Of a stretch of 64,000 bases of DNA, positions 1 to 11,776 are shown piece by piece. Under the pieces are notes generated by a model. That model ran no database searches. It was given only the letters and a program-made list of their open reading frames with translations, and had not been told where the DNA came from. The stretch lies in the NCBI GenBank assembly GCA_023374025.1, contig SIJG01000014.1:1411077-1475076 (forward strand), in the 5' to 3' direction. The stretch is from Heterodera schachtii. Lineage: Eukaryota; Nematoda; Chromadorea; Rhabditida; Heteroderidae. Within the stretch, counting starts at the first letter, position 1, and each line of letters begins with the position of its first letter. The translations under genes were made by a program, and so were the position numbers.

Positions 1-1370
1 ACAAATCATTCAGGAGGAGGAGGACGAAGAAATGGCCGACCAATTCGAACGCAAATACAATTTCCGTTTTGAGGACCCGGACCAGGAATTTGTAAGTCTT
101 ATACCATATGCCTAATGACCGTATGTTAATTTAATGATTTTGTTTAGCTTAAACAATACCCGCGAACTGTGCGCGAATCATTGCGAACGAACGAATCGAA
201 ACGGAAACGGCGGAGAGAACGGCAGAAAGAACAGCGCAAAGAGGAAGAGCAGCAACAGCGGGGTGTGAAGGTTGAGGAGGTGGACATTCCATTCCGATAT
301 CGCACTGTGCTCCCAAATTCATTTGGGCTGTCAACGGAAGAGGTCAGTAGACCAAATCCAAAGCCACGAAATCAATTTAAAAAAAGGATGGATAACGGCA
401 CCTTTATAAACTAAAAACTCATGCCGGTGACTTAATTACATACACTAATAAAACAATGTATAGGCCCATACGATGGACAATTGACTCGCAATTAGTGAAG
501 TGCGCCGGGTCCGTTTTTACGACTGTGTTTTGTCCTGTTCGAAACCCTCTTTTTCGACTTAATTTTAAAAAAAATGACAGATTAATTAAAATTTGTAATA
601 TTTGCCCGGTTTATAATTTGCGCAAAAAAAGGCAATTTTATGATTTTTTGTGTCATTTTAGTATGTTTGTCGCCGGGAAAATTCATTTTTTAAAATAATT
701 ACTCAAGATTTCCTATTTGCCAACCCCCGCCGCCCATCATCTCTCGTTTATACCCTGGCAATGGCACTATGGCATTAAATTCTCCCATCTCTCAGATTAT
801 GAATACCGATGACCGAAGGCTGAATGCTTGGGCTCCGATTAAAAGGCTGAATCAATACCGATCAGAGGAGGAGGAACACAAGCAATTGATTTTCTTCCAA
901 CGAAAGTCGCAACACATTGAAAAAAAGCGGAAACTTTTGGAGGAAATTGATTTCGCATTGTAAGATAAGATAAATAGAAATATTTACAAAATAATTAAAT
1001 TAAATTGCTTAAAATTTGCAGGCCGAAAAAGGCGCAAAAGTCAAAAGCAAAAACAGAGGAACAAAAAGAAGACAATGCGAAGAGAGAAGAAGCAACTGAA
1101 TCAAAAGATGAAGAAGAAAAAGCACCAAAAAGAAAAATGAAACGAAAAAAGACAAAAGTTAAAAAGAAGACGAAGAAAAGGGGCCGAGTGGAGGAGGACG
1201 GAACGGTTGACATCGCCGAGTTGGGCATGGATCGGCTGAGGGCGTACGGAGTGAGCACGAAAAAGTTGAAAAGAGCTCACTTCAGCAAAAAGGCAGCAGC
1301 AGCGGAGCGAAATCAAGGGGAAAAGCAGCAGAAGAAATCAGAAAGAACTAACCAAAATGGGACGGATTGA
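1..1370 (+). CDS. KRI1: KRI1 homolog, 3' part (ribosome biogenesis protein)
   Basis: C-terminal part of KRI1, a nucleolar factor needed for 40S subunit assembly; the 5' end lies left of the window. Exons read 1-91 (codons start at base 2), 148-342, 796-959 and 1022-1370, with GT-AG introns and matching phases. Family landmarks: a [10 protein letters not shown] segment; a basic stretch after [13 protein letters not shown]; the conserved [17 protein letters not shown] block, continued in the next exon as [27 protein letters not shown] (the Kri1 C-terminal domain); and a Lys-rich tail ending with [13 protein letters not shown]. The stop is TGA at 1368-1370; AATAAA-type signals follow at about 1437 and 1474. 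The 453-nt intron 343-795 is AT-rich. Identification rests on the recognisable C-terminal domain; the exact first codon of exon 1 in the window is inferred from phase. Confidence 0.85.
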
Positions 1371-1717
1371 TCCATTTCCAACAGTTGATCATGTTCTGTT
1401 TGGCCACTGGCATCATTGAAACAGTTACAATTTTGATAAATAAAAAGTTTATAATTTTTGTAATTGCTTTTAAAATAAAGTTCGATTCTGTGAATTTATC
1501 TTCTTTATAAATGACGATTCATTTATAAAATGTTTTTTCATTTTTTGTCAACATGTGACAATTCTTTATCATACCTAAATTATTATTTACTTTTTGGTTA
1601 AAAGAAATTTGGGAAATTATGAAATCATTTTTTGCAAATGTTTATATATTTTTGCCAAGTTTTAGCAAATCAACAACTACGATACCTATTTTTAACTTGC
1701 ACTAAAATTTACGCAAT
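1371..1717. other. intergenic, KRI1 to WBP2
   Basis: AT-rich 347-bp gap between two same-strand genes. It contains polyadenylation-like AATAAA signals just after KRI1 and no further coding signal. The short distance fits an operon-like pair, but no clear trans-splice acceptor is visible directly before the WBP2 ATG. Confidence 0.5.
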
Positions 1718-3381
1718 ATGTCGTTGAACACGGCGAATACGCCGGACGGACGTGGGGTTATCATTTACAGTGGTGAAATGTAATGCTTTTTTACATTTCT
1801 TTGTTCCCGGAGCAGGTCGTTTCCCCCCCGTCGTTTCCCCCCCGCCGGTTCCCCCCCGTCGTTTCCCCCCCGTGTCGTTTCCCCCCCGTCGTTTCCCCCC
1901 CACGTCGTTTCCCCCCCGAAAAATTTTTTTAAAAAAGTTTTCAAACCTAGAAATTTTTCATAAAAAAATTCTTAGGAATTTTCTTAGTACGAAAATTTCA
2001 AGAAAAAAAAATTTTTTTTTAGAAAATTTTTGAAAAACTTAGAAATTATCACGAAATTTTTAAAAAACCACTGAAAAATTTCTCAAAAAATTTTTTTTCT
2101 TGAAATTTTCGTACTAAGAAAATTCCTAAGAATTTTTTTATGAAAAATTTCTAGGTTTGAAAAATTTTTTTAAAAAAATTTTTCGGGGGGGAAACGACGT
2201 GGGGGGGAAACGACGGGGGGGAAACGACGGGGGGGAAACGACACGGGGGGGAAACGACGGGGGGGAAACGACACGGGGGGGAAACGACGGGGGGGAACCG
2301 GCGGGGGGGAAATGAAGTGCACCCCTTTGTTCCATTGTTTTTCTTCATTTTTTACCGCTTAGGATTTTGCTTTTCGTTCGCGAGGTTAATCTTTCTTTTG
2401 ACAAATTCACTAACGCCGAGTTCAAAGGCACAAAGAAGGGCGACCTTTACCTAACCACGCACAGAGTTTGTTTTACTATAAACACATTTTAAAGTGGTTA
2501 ACCATCCAATTTCAACTCCAAAAAATTCACAATTCTTTATTTTAACATTGTCAGATCATTTTCAATAACACTGAAACTTCGTCTCGCGGCAATTTCAAGT
2601 CGTTGTCAATGCCTTTCGGATGCATTCGAAATGTGAAGTTGGAACAGCCCATCTTTGGCGCCAATTATTTGGCTGGCGAATTGGTCGCACAGCCGGACGG
2701 AAATTGGGAAGGAGAAGTGAATTGGAAATTGACGTTCAATCGGGGTGGATGCATCGAATTCGGCCAAGCTTTGCTGAAAACCAGCGAAATGGGTCGGTTC
2801 AATACTTTAAAGCTTTTCCGTAGCGTTTGATAATTGGCACTGGTTAAGCCAACAACTTTTGTCCTCGGCCCGCAAATGCGCCGCCGCCGTACGCTCCGCC
2901 GCCGGGCGCTTATTACTCGCCACCACCCGCTTATTATTGGAGCGGAGGCCAATTCAACGGATACCAGGCGCCGGTCCACGCGTTTCCAGACCAACCGCCG
3001 CGTAAATCCATCCATCTCCAGTTATGGTAAATGTACCCATTTTCAAGCGGAAAGTGTGTTCATGTACGAGCAACCGCCTCCATACGCGGGGATTGGGCCA
3101 ATTCGTGGTCAAAATCCGGTCCCATACCCGTCGAATACGCCCATGTATCCGCCGCAACAACAAGTCCAGAACGAAGTTGGTAGTTTTTTTCGGTAGTTTT
3201 TCTTCCAATGGTTTTTTCATTATTTCATTAGCCTCTACCAACCAACACTCCTTCCGCTCCACCAGCGTTTTATCCGTCTTCCAGTGGCAATGGCATCGCC
3301 AATTTTGCCCCCTACCCGGCTGCTCCATTGCCGTCGTACAACCAGGCAACCGAATTGCCACAGAAACCAAAGGTCGAGTGA
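1718..3381 (+). CDS. WBP2: WW domain-binding protein 2 (GRAM domain, PPxY motifs)
   Basis: WBP2-type adaptor and transcriptional co-activator that binds WW-domain proteins such as YAP through PPxY motifs. Six exons were re-joined: 1718-1779, 2363-2465, 2555-2792, 2849-3001, 3048-3175 and 3232-3381; all phases close, giving 277 aa. The N terminus MSLNTANTPDGRGVIIYSGE matches the family start (GVIV.. before the GRAM domain). The GRAM domain (about 20-135) contains the FKGTKKGDLYLTTHR and FGANYLAGEL blocks, plus GGCIEFGQALL. The C-terminal half is Pro/Tyr-rich with PPPYAPPPG and MYEQPPPYAG, which are two PPxY motifs. Intron 1 (1780-2362) is enlarged by a foldback repeat. The AG of exon 3 may be off by one base. 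Confidence in the family is high; individual splice sites are inferred. Confidence 0.88.
1808..2324. mobile_element. foldback element with CGTCGTTTCCCCCC tandem arms, in WBP2 intron 1
   Basis: The left arm (about 1815-1917) is an imperfect array of a 13-18 bp motif, (CGTCGTTTCCCCCC)n. The right arm (about 2186-2315) is the same array reverse-complemented, and the AT-rich inner parts (CAAACCTAGAAATTTTTCAT...) also pair. The outer tips read GGAGCAGGTCGTTTC on the left and, inverted, GGTGCACTTCATTTC on the right. A 9-bp direct repeat CTTTGTTCC lies at 1799-1807 and 2325-2333, as expected for a target-site duplication. No protein is encoded. Interpreted as a non-autonomous foldback-like DNA element. 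Confidence 0.7.
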
Positions 3382-4491
3382 AATGAACAAGAAAGAACAG
3401 CTTTGGCGTGAATTTTGTGATGTTTTTTTACAATTTTTGGCATTCCAAAAACGACTGTATAATACAGTTATATAGAGAGAAACGATTTTCCAACCAAATG
3501 TAATTTCATTTGCATATCCTTTGCTCTTTTTGTCATCTTACCGTATGACATAAATAAATTGGAAATTACAATTTAAGTGTTAAAATCGTGGTTCATTGGT
3601 AGCACTTATCCTTTCCGACACAATTCGGGGAATTCGAAATGTCGTCGATTGCACTCAAAATCGGATGAGAGTGTCTCTAATTGAATTTCTATGACTTTCT
3701 GTTTGAGTAGAAAAATTGCAAATCTTTTTTTTTCAACTTTGTGAAAATTTTCAAAAACATTTTTTTAATTTTCTCAAGCCGTCCCCGATAAATTTTGTCG
3801 GGGAATTCCCTCCCCGATAAATTTTGTCGGGGAATTCCCTCCCCGATAAATTTTCCTCTCCCCGGTGGTTCGGGGAGGAACCCGAGTCCTCACAATTGCC
3901 TTCCACTCTCATCAAACACTCGTGTGTTGTTGTAAATTTATTTTTGAGGTTGCTCCTTTTTGGCATTATGTTTTCAAATTAAATGTTGCTCTTTCTTTTC
4001 GGTTTTTGCTTCGCTAATTCCATTTTAAAGAGAAAAAAATGGAAAGAACCGAATAAAAGGGGAGGGGGTAGGAGGAGTACGAAAACTAAAACAATGCACG
4101 TACAGTGGTAATTGCAGTCATTAGTTGCTTGCCTTCCCATAATGATTATACAATCTTTGGTTGCCTTTGCCGTTTTTTAACTTTTTAAATTTTAGTTTTA
4201 ATTACCGACTTTGTTTTTTATTGATTCAAAATTCGATTTAACATTTTTAAAAGTTTAGACTGTTTTATTTTATGTCCAGAAGCGGACATGTTACGGCTTT
4301 TGTTTTTTATTGAATGGTTTGCCGTTTTTAGCCGACCAATTCACTGTCCCATTTTCACCTGTTCCATCCATTCACCGCCCTTTTATTAATTGCATTTTAT
4401 TTCTTATTCATTTGTTTTGCTCGATTTCGGCATGCACTAAGTCATTAATTTGTTGGATTCATTTGTCAACCGCAATCTCTTCAGCCTCACC
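3382..4491. other. intergenic with 30-bp tandem repeat
   Basis: Holds the WBP2 3' region (AATAAA near 3553). At 3781-3862 there are three copies of a roughly 30-bp unit, each with an internal palindrome (CCCCGATAAATTTTGTCGGGG split as CCCCGA / TCGGGG). The rest is AT-rich up to the next ATG at 4492. No other gene is seen. Confidence 0.5.
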
Positions 4492-7400
4492 ATGGCGCAG
4501 CACCAACTGCCTATGAACAGTTTGTGTGCCGAGCGTGGAGGAGCGCCGGTGGACGAAGAGGCGGGCGGAAACAATTTTCTCGGGCCTTCCCCTTCCGGGA
4601 CGTACGACGGTGACTCGGCCAACAGAAACAACCATTATCAACGCATTCGCTCTCATGGTCATGACAATTTATTTCATGGCCATCAGCAGTCGGTCTCTTT
4701 CACGTCGACGCCTTCCTATAAAACCCATCACCAAACTCAGGTTTAAATAATTTTGCAAGTACTGGCTTCACTTTTTTGTTGTATTTTGTTAGTATTTTTT
4801 ACCACAATCTATTTTTATGATTTTATTTTGATTTTACAAAAATAGTTCCAAGGAATAGGATCAAAATTGGTCCAAATTACTAACTTTGGCAATATTTTTG
4901 GTAATACTGTGCTTTGTCCCCCCCCCCCCCCTTCTAAATTTTTTTTATGATTTCAAAAGTCATGAAAACACGTTTTCAATGGTTTTTGGCGTCGCTGATC
5001 ACGAATCCGGCCTCCATTTCGACCAATTTCGAACCCCGTACCCGAACTCGAATAAAAAGTCGAAAATTTAAGTTTTTGTATTTTCAGATTTTTGGTTCAA
5101 ACTTTGTATAAATACACGGAAATGAATTAAAAAGCATTAATTCTTTAATAAAAGGTTGTTTAAACCATTTTTAGACAAAAAAATGGAAAATAACAAAAAT
5201 TTGAATTTTCGACTTTTTATTCGAATTCGGGTACGTGGTTCGGAATTGGTCGAAATGGAGGCCGAATTCTTGATCAGCGACCCCAAAAACCCTTGGAAAC
5301 ATGTTTTCATGACTTTTGAAATCATAAAAAAATTTCGAAAAAAAGGGGGGGGGGGGACAAAGCACAGTATTACCATATTTTTACCTTTTAAGTTGTATTC
5401 CTTTGGCTTTCATTTACATATTTAAATTAATGTTTTTATTTTTAGGTTTTTATATTCCACCCTTAAAATTCACACCCATGCATTTTGTTCAGGACGACCA
5501 TTGCTTTGTCGGTTCGAATGCTGCCTCGGGCAGTGGTGAGCACCCGCCGTCCGTCCGCACTCCTCCGCCCCTCTCCGGGTCTCTTCCACCGATTACCTCA
5601 CTTGGGAAGCGCCCATTGCACCCGCACAATAATTCCTCACAGCATCAACTGCAAAAACTGTCCTGTCTTGGAGACTTTAACACACAACAACAAAACCAGC
5701 AGCACAACAATGCTTCTGTTTCGTCTCTGATGTACAACAGCAACAACAACAGTAACCACCACCAACAGCAGCAACATCAGAACTCGAGCGGCGCCAGCAG
5801 TGGCGTGTGTTCGCCCGCGTCGCCGTTTCCCCCTGCCGTAAGGACGCCGATGCAATCGCAACAACAACAGTTGCGAATGAACCCGCAGCAACAAAGCAAC
5901 GGGGACAATGAGTTCACTCCGTTGGTCCGAATGGGCAGCGGAAACGGTGCTGTTGGACAACATCCGTACTCTTTTCGGCAACAACATGGTGGTGGGGGTA
6001 CAGCAGCAGCAGCAGCGACAAATGCGATGGTTGCAGCATCGTCCCCAATGATGGCCGAAAATCACCACCATTCCCAATTGGTTACTAAATGCACATCTCC
6101 TTGTTACTTACTGATTTAACAATTTTAAGCAGAAACAATTGCCATCACCTGCCTACTCAGTCCATGGGATGAACAACAACAACAGCATGAACAACCATGC
6201 CAATTCGGTGATGTCCTCCAACCCGGGCTCGATCATTTCCGCGTTGCCCGAGTCGCCGCTGTCCACTCATTCCGTCAATAATATCAACAACAATGGCAAC
6301 AGTAGGTCGCCGTCAGTGCGCAGTAATTACTCACTGCAGCGTATGTTGGTCAATTCGGCGTCCGCAACTCCGCCTGACCAGCACAGCGGTGTACTGCCGA
6401 TGTCGAACTGCAACAGCAACCAGCCAAATTACGGGCACAACAACGGCGGCGCACCACTGCCGAGTGGAGAGAGTGGCGCCGGAAGAGCTGAACAACAGCC
6501 GGCTTCGTCCTCCTCTTTGCTGATGCTGTTGGGGGAGGACTCGCAACAAGTAAGCAATAAGTTTGTTGGTAGTCAAGTGAAATTTCGTTTTTCAGAGTGT
6601 ACAAAATGACTCAAAGGCTTCTTCGTCATCCTTTCATCATTATAATTCGATTTCGTGCGGGGAGGGCGACTCGCCTTTGCTGCACAACAATTCGTCGAAT
6701 GCTAACAGCAGCAATTCGACAGGATCATCTTCGACAGTGAATGTTGGCAAGGCGAAACGCACATACGCTGCACGAACACCGAGGACGAAAAAGTTGGCAA
6801 AATGAGAAGGGAATTGACACATTTATTGTCTAAAATTGAATTTAAGAAAATTCATCATTAAATAGAAAATTTTTTTTAAAACTTCAATTAAAAATTACCC
6901 CCCTTTTTACTAGTACTAAATTGAATATTTATTCGGTTTTGCTTATTCCATCTGTTACATTTTCCATTCCAAGTTCACTCTCTGCGAATCTTCCGCTTCT
7001 CCAACAACCCGCGGAAACTTTTAGTCCATCGGTTCCCCCCGGGGACATTGGTCGACTGGCAACCGCCGATGGACCGACGGTACGGCAGCATTTGCAACAG
7101 CAGCAGGCTGCCCAGCGGCAACGACAACAGCACGAAGCGATGGTGCGACGATTGTGCCAACAACAGCGGGACGAATCGGCCGGAGGATGGGGCAGCGGAG
7201 GTTTGACAGCTGAAAAAATGCAGCAAAGTCATCAACAGCAGACGAACCCACAGAGGCGGAGGTAAACTTAAAATCATACATTAAATAGGGGGGGGTCGAC
7301 CCCCCCTGACTTCGTTCGTATGAGGGGCCGAAAGAGGGGGGGACTTCGTATTTGTTGGGACAAAAATGTGAAAAAATGTGGGGAAAGGTCGGAGACGAAG

Positions 7401-10400
7401 GGAAAAGAGAGAGGCGACTTCGTAAAGGCGAAGCGAATTTAAATAATTTAACAAAATCCTTTTAAATTTAGCCAATTTTGTACAAAAAATTCACGAAAAT
7501 GCGTAATTTTTTTAACCAAATAGGACTTCATTTTTTATATGATTTTGAACAAATTGCACTCCAATTTTCAAAAAATTTTCCGGCCGACCCCCCCTACTAT
7601 TTAATGTATGCTTAAAATAGTAATAGACAATAACTCCTCAATTCACTCACACATTTAGGCCTCAAATTGAGAGCGCTCCGCCTTCCGTCACCACAAATAT
7701 GGCCATTCCCGGCGGTGGCCCTTCGCCTTGCTCATTTCCACCCAGCGTGCCCTCCTCCTCTTCTGCCGTGTGCGGTGCCGGTGGTGAACTCCAACAACAA
7801 CTTTTAATTTCCGCCGCGCCTCCCCTTCCTTCGGCGTCCAAAACGCTCTCTGCGGAGTCGCTGTCTTCCCCAACAAAACGCGGTGGTCGTTCGAGGGCGG
7901 TTGGATCGACAAGGACAAAAACGACGGCGACAAATTCATCAACAGCGCGAGTGGTCGGCGCGAGCACATCAGCACCGGGCGGATCATCTGCTGACACTTT
8001 AGCCAGCACAATTGCGTAAGGGCATGTGAATTAGACTGACTGCGTGTCTAATAATTGTTTTGTTTATTAATGCTTTTTAAGTCGATCCTTTGTTTAGGTC
8101 TGTGGCTTCCGGAGGTGGCAGTTTTGAATTTGAGAAGGCCATTGGCACTTCGCCCCTTCCGTCGTCTCTGCCAGCCGCCGGCGATTCCACCGCCGCTTTA
8201 TTGACACCGACTGTTGGCTCTGCTGTTGGTCCGAGTACTTCTGCCCAACCGCAACAGTTGACCGCTTCGCCCGGAGTGAAGAGACGAAAGAACCAACAGA
8301 TAACGCAGACGGTCACAGCCATTGTAAATGCATTGGAACAGCCGCCAATTGCCGTGGAGCAGCAGCAGTCTCTTCCCGTTTATGGCGGCGATGCGTTGTC
8401 CCATCCTTTACAACAGCAAACATCACTTGGCATGCAACAGCACGAACAAATGGTCAGTTGCATATGGATGGATGATTAATGTCAACAAGCAACACCATTG
8501 CTATTTCGGGAGGGCTAAATTCAAGGGCGTAGCCAAACCCTTGGCTTCGGGGGGGATTAAAAAAATCGGCTTTTAGGAGTGTATTTTTCTTTTTTAGAAA
8601 TCCCGAATTAGGAGGTGTTTTTTACAGGAATTTATAACCGTTTTTCGCAAAAAATGACTATTTTCATAATAAATAATTTTTGAAAATAAAAAATTTTTTC
8701 AAGACTGTCCCATCACAATGTCGGATCCATGTGCAAAACCCGCCCCAAACGCACGGCGATTTTCCGCCCACAGGCACCAAAATCCAAGTGGTGCACATGC
8801 AACCGCCAGCAGCCGCCATTTCACACCATCTTCAACAGCAAATGTCCGACAATCTTTCTCCTCAACAACAGGTTTTTTTGCCATTTGAACTGCTTGAGTC
8901 TCGGCTTTCCGTCCCCCAGATTGTCCGTCTCTCGACCGATTTCAACGCGTCTTTCGACATTACGACCTGACCACAATTTGAATTCGTCCTCCTCTTCTGC
9001 TCTGTGCGACTACCATGTGGCCAATGCCAACAACAACGACTCCATTGATGGTGTTCACCAAATTGGGCCTCCATCAATTGCCGAACTGTCAGTCCTCAAC
9101 CGAAATGGCCCATCACTCCACGCCGAGAGTTGCTGCTGCCCCGCCTTACTCGCCATATCATCACCAACAGCAAGTCGCTGCCGCGTTTGTTTCCCCTGCG
9201 CCACTAAATCAACACCATTTTTATGGAAGCACAATGCCGCAACAGTTGTCACCATCATCATCATACCAATATAATAATCAACCAGCAGTTGCAACACCAT
9301 TCTTATCATGTAATGTTGGCAATATTTTCGAGTAATGAATTTTATTATATTGAATGTTGGTAATGAATTTTGGAAAATGATTTTTTTGTCGGTTTAGCCG
9401 TCAGCCACCGGCTTTAAGCATCCTCCGCAGCCTTCGCATGGCCATTTTTCACCGGGTGGCAACTTTATCGTTGGACAAAATAATGGACGTCCCTTTCGCA
9501 ATTTCCCACAACAATATGCTCGTCAACCGCAACACATGGCCATGGATGGAAGCTCGCCGGTCCCTCCACCCCATCCGTCGCCGTCCGTGTCTGGTGGTGA
9601 TTATTTTGCGGCGCAATCACCGGCAGCACATCCATCGACTTCGTCATCACCAGCCACGGCGTCATTACCGGGCCAAAGTCAACATCATCACCCTGTACTG
9701 CTCCAACGCCAAGAAGGCGAGGTCACTTCTCCTTCGATTGTTACGCTGCAGTGTACTCCCCCAAATTCGGGCGGGATGTACCCGCAGCATCAATTTACGG
9801 TACCCACTCCACCAACGGCACAACAACAACTGCAGCAATCCCAGTCTTACCATCATCAACAGCAAATGCAACGATACCAACTTCAACAGCACCCAATGGG
9901 CGGCGGGGGGCCACCAGCGGCCACAAATTTCGCCCCACAACAAATTATTGTAATACACCAAAAGTGATTTTATATTTTAAATAAGCCTTATCGTCTAATT
10001 TAAGACATAAACATCTTTCCCTGTGCTAAGGTTCAACAACAACAGCACAATCTTCCGCCATCCCAACCATTATCCGGTCACCATGTCCAACCGTCAGCAC
10101 ACCAACGTTTTGGAGCTGTTCTTTCGCCGACGCCACCACCTTCGGCTTATCCGTCCGCTGGTGTCGTCATCTCTTCCAAAGTCCCGCCATTCTTTCGCAG
10201 TGTTCCGCCCGCTTCGCCCTTTGTTTGTCCCGCTCCTCCTTCGGTTGTTCTCTCTCAACCGCCCCCGATGGGCTCTCCACTGCCTCAACGGGCGCAGCTG
10301 AGCCGTGCGCAGTTGCTGAGCAGGCACAGCCGAGACGTGGAGGCACGCAAATTCGCGGTCAAACTGTACCACTTGCAGCGGACAATCAAAGCACTTGTCT

Positions 10401-10770
10401 ATGTGTGTTTTGGGTGGCAAACTATGTACTTTTCAAAACCCACTTTTTATTCAGAAAAATGGTGCATTAGCGGACGAATTGGCACGACTCAATCAGCGTA
10501 TTAACACAGTGACAACGGAGCGAAAGTGCGTTTACATTTATTATACGCCGACAAACCCCAGATTAAGGCTTTTTTATTTAAATGCACACATTAAGGATGT
10601 TGGCCAAGCGCTTGCAGCACCACGAACGAAACCGAATTAGACGCATTCAATCGCAGTATCGGAAGGCAATTGCGGCAGCTAACAATAAGCAGCAGTCGAC
10701 TGCTGTAGAAGCGCTGTTGGACGAATTCGGCGGTGAGGGGAGAAATGTCGCACAACCGAAGAAAAGTTGA
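4492..10770 (+). CDS. very Gln/Asn/Ser-rich protein with TFPT/INO80F-like C-terminal coiled coil
   Basis: Thirteen exons close in frame to 1330 aa: 4492-4740, 5493-6080, 6133-6549, 6596-6792, 6974-7261, 7659-8015, 8098-8452, 8704-8871, 9093-9309, 9405-9949, 10031-10396, 10455-10525 and 10596-10770. The start has a good context (CACCATGG). Residues 1 to about 1150 are low-complexity (poly-Q, poly-N, Ser/Pro/His). The only ordered part is the C terminus: LSRHSRDVEARKFAVKLYHL, then NGALADELARLNQRI, then MLAKRLQHHERNRIRRIQSQ, an amphipathic coiled coil. It resembles TFPT/INO80F-type subunits of the INO80 remodeller (inference, moderate). The bulk looks like a transcription co-regulator with disordered activation regions. 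Uncertain point: the 8872-9092 intron is GC-rich and may hide an alternative exon. Introns 1 and 5 carry MITEs. Confidence 0.7.
4900..5374. mobile_element. palindromic MITE, tips GGTAATACTG, 8-bp TSD
   Basis: A 475-bp near-perfect palindrome inside intron 1 of the Gln-rich gene. The ends are GGTAATACTG...CAGTATTACC, each followed inwards by a poly-C or poly-G run and by arms containing CGCTGATCACGAATCC and TCGACCAATTTCGAACC. The 8-bp direct repeat ATATTTTT flanks it at 4892-4899 and 5375-5382. It belongs with the element at 60925-61395 (same tips, about 471 bp). Non-autonomous, no protein. Confidence 0.85.
7275..7610. mobile_element. MITE with tips CATACATTAAATAGGGGGG, 8-bp TSD
   Basis: A 336-bp element in intron 5 of the Gln-rich gene. 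The ends are CATACATTAAATAGGGGGG and, inverted, GACCCCCCCTACTATTTAATGTATG. The 8-bp direct repeat CTTAAAAT lies at 7267-7274 and 7611-7618. The interior is partly palindromic (GGTCGACCCCCC). A 121-bp relative with its own TSD is at 24198-24318. No coding capacity. Confidence 0.85.
8511..8640. repeat. end fragment of the CAAGGGCGTAGCCA repeat family
   Basis: Located in an intron of the Gln-rich gene. The stretch from 8511 (CAAGGGCGTAGCCA, then CCCTTGGCTTCGGGGGG) matches the inverted right end of the element at 22331-22567. Only one end is clearly recognisable here. Confidence 0.45.
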
Positions 10771-11776
10771 CATTATAAGTAATCAGAGGATCGAGAAAAC
10801 GCGTGCTTTCATATTCCTTTTTTCTTACTAGGCTTATTTTGGCTAGCCAACCCAATGATATAAATAAAACATACAAAATCAACATTAAATAGCATTGCCT
10901 CGATCACGGTTCACAGTTCTTAACCACCTAAATCTCCCCTCTTTCTAGTCTCTTTCTTTTCCCTTTTATAGTAACTGTTTTTCATACTCAATCCCTCCAT
11001 TAAAGAGCATTCTTCTTAACATGTTGAAAATATTGTATTTATATTTAGACACTTTTATTTGTTTGTGTAGACTGTCAAGGCTTTGGTCCAAAGATTCTTC
11101 GGCTTTTCGATGATTTATATTTCGGCAGACAAAAAATATGCATTTTGGGTCAAAGCCTTGTCATGTAACATGCCATTCTTCCTTTACCAACTCCTCATCC
11201 GATATTATTGCATCGAATTCTTTTATTGAGCCTCCTCTTATTCTAAATGTCTCCCAGTTTGCTTTCTGTGCGCAGTTGTACTTTTCAAATCCGTATCTGC
11301 TTTTTGTTTGTATTTGCGTGCACTCCTCCCCACCTCCGTTGATGATCCTCAACTTCTTTTTCGTCCGTTTTTCCCCTCCCCTACATTTTCTATGTTTTCA
11401 TTTCTCCCTCAATCCAGGTTCTTATCCTTAACACCCGCTTCAACCAAAAACAAACATTTGTAAATGACTGATTGAATTTTCAAATGAATAAATGAAATGG
11501 CAGCGAAACAGAACAAGACATAATGCGGGAGGTCAACATATAGTAGGTAAAGTGTACACTTGCAAATTTCGTGCTCTAAACTTTTGGTTTGGGCAATTAA
11601 CGAATGAAGCACACAAGATGTCACATGAATAAAAGGAATAATGAAGTGAAAAGAATTCGTAAAGGCCAAAGGTGGAACAAATTTGTAACAGAAATTATGG
11701 CCCTTTTTGAAATTTTAAGTAGATAATGAATTGAGTATTCGAAAGGGAAACACAAAATCTACCGACGCTTAACAAT
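10771..11776. other. intergenic between convergent genes
   Basis: Lies between the stop of the Gln-rich gene and the stop of RhoGDI, whose 3' ends face each other. AATAAA-type signals occur at about 10862 (+). The sequence is AT- and pyrimidine-rich, with a T/C-rich stretch at about 11320-11420. I see no supported gene. Confidence 0.5.

Noticed and set aside
2834..3386. Arg/His-rich 120-aa frames overlapping WBP2
   Set aside because: Out of frame with the Pro-rich PPxY reading, which matches the family and restores splice phases.
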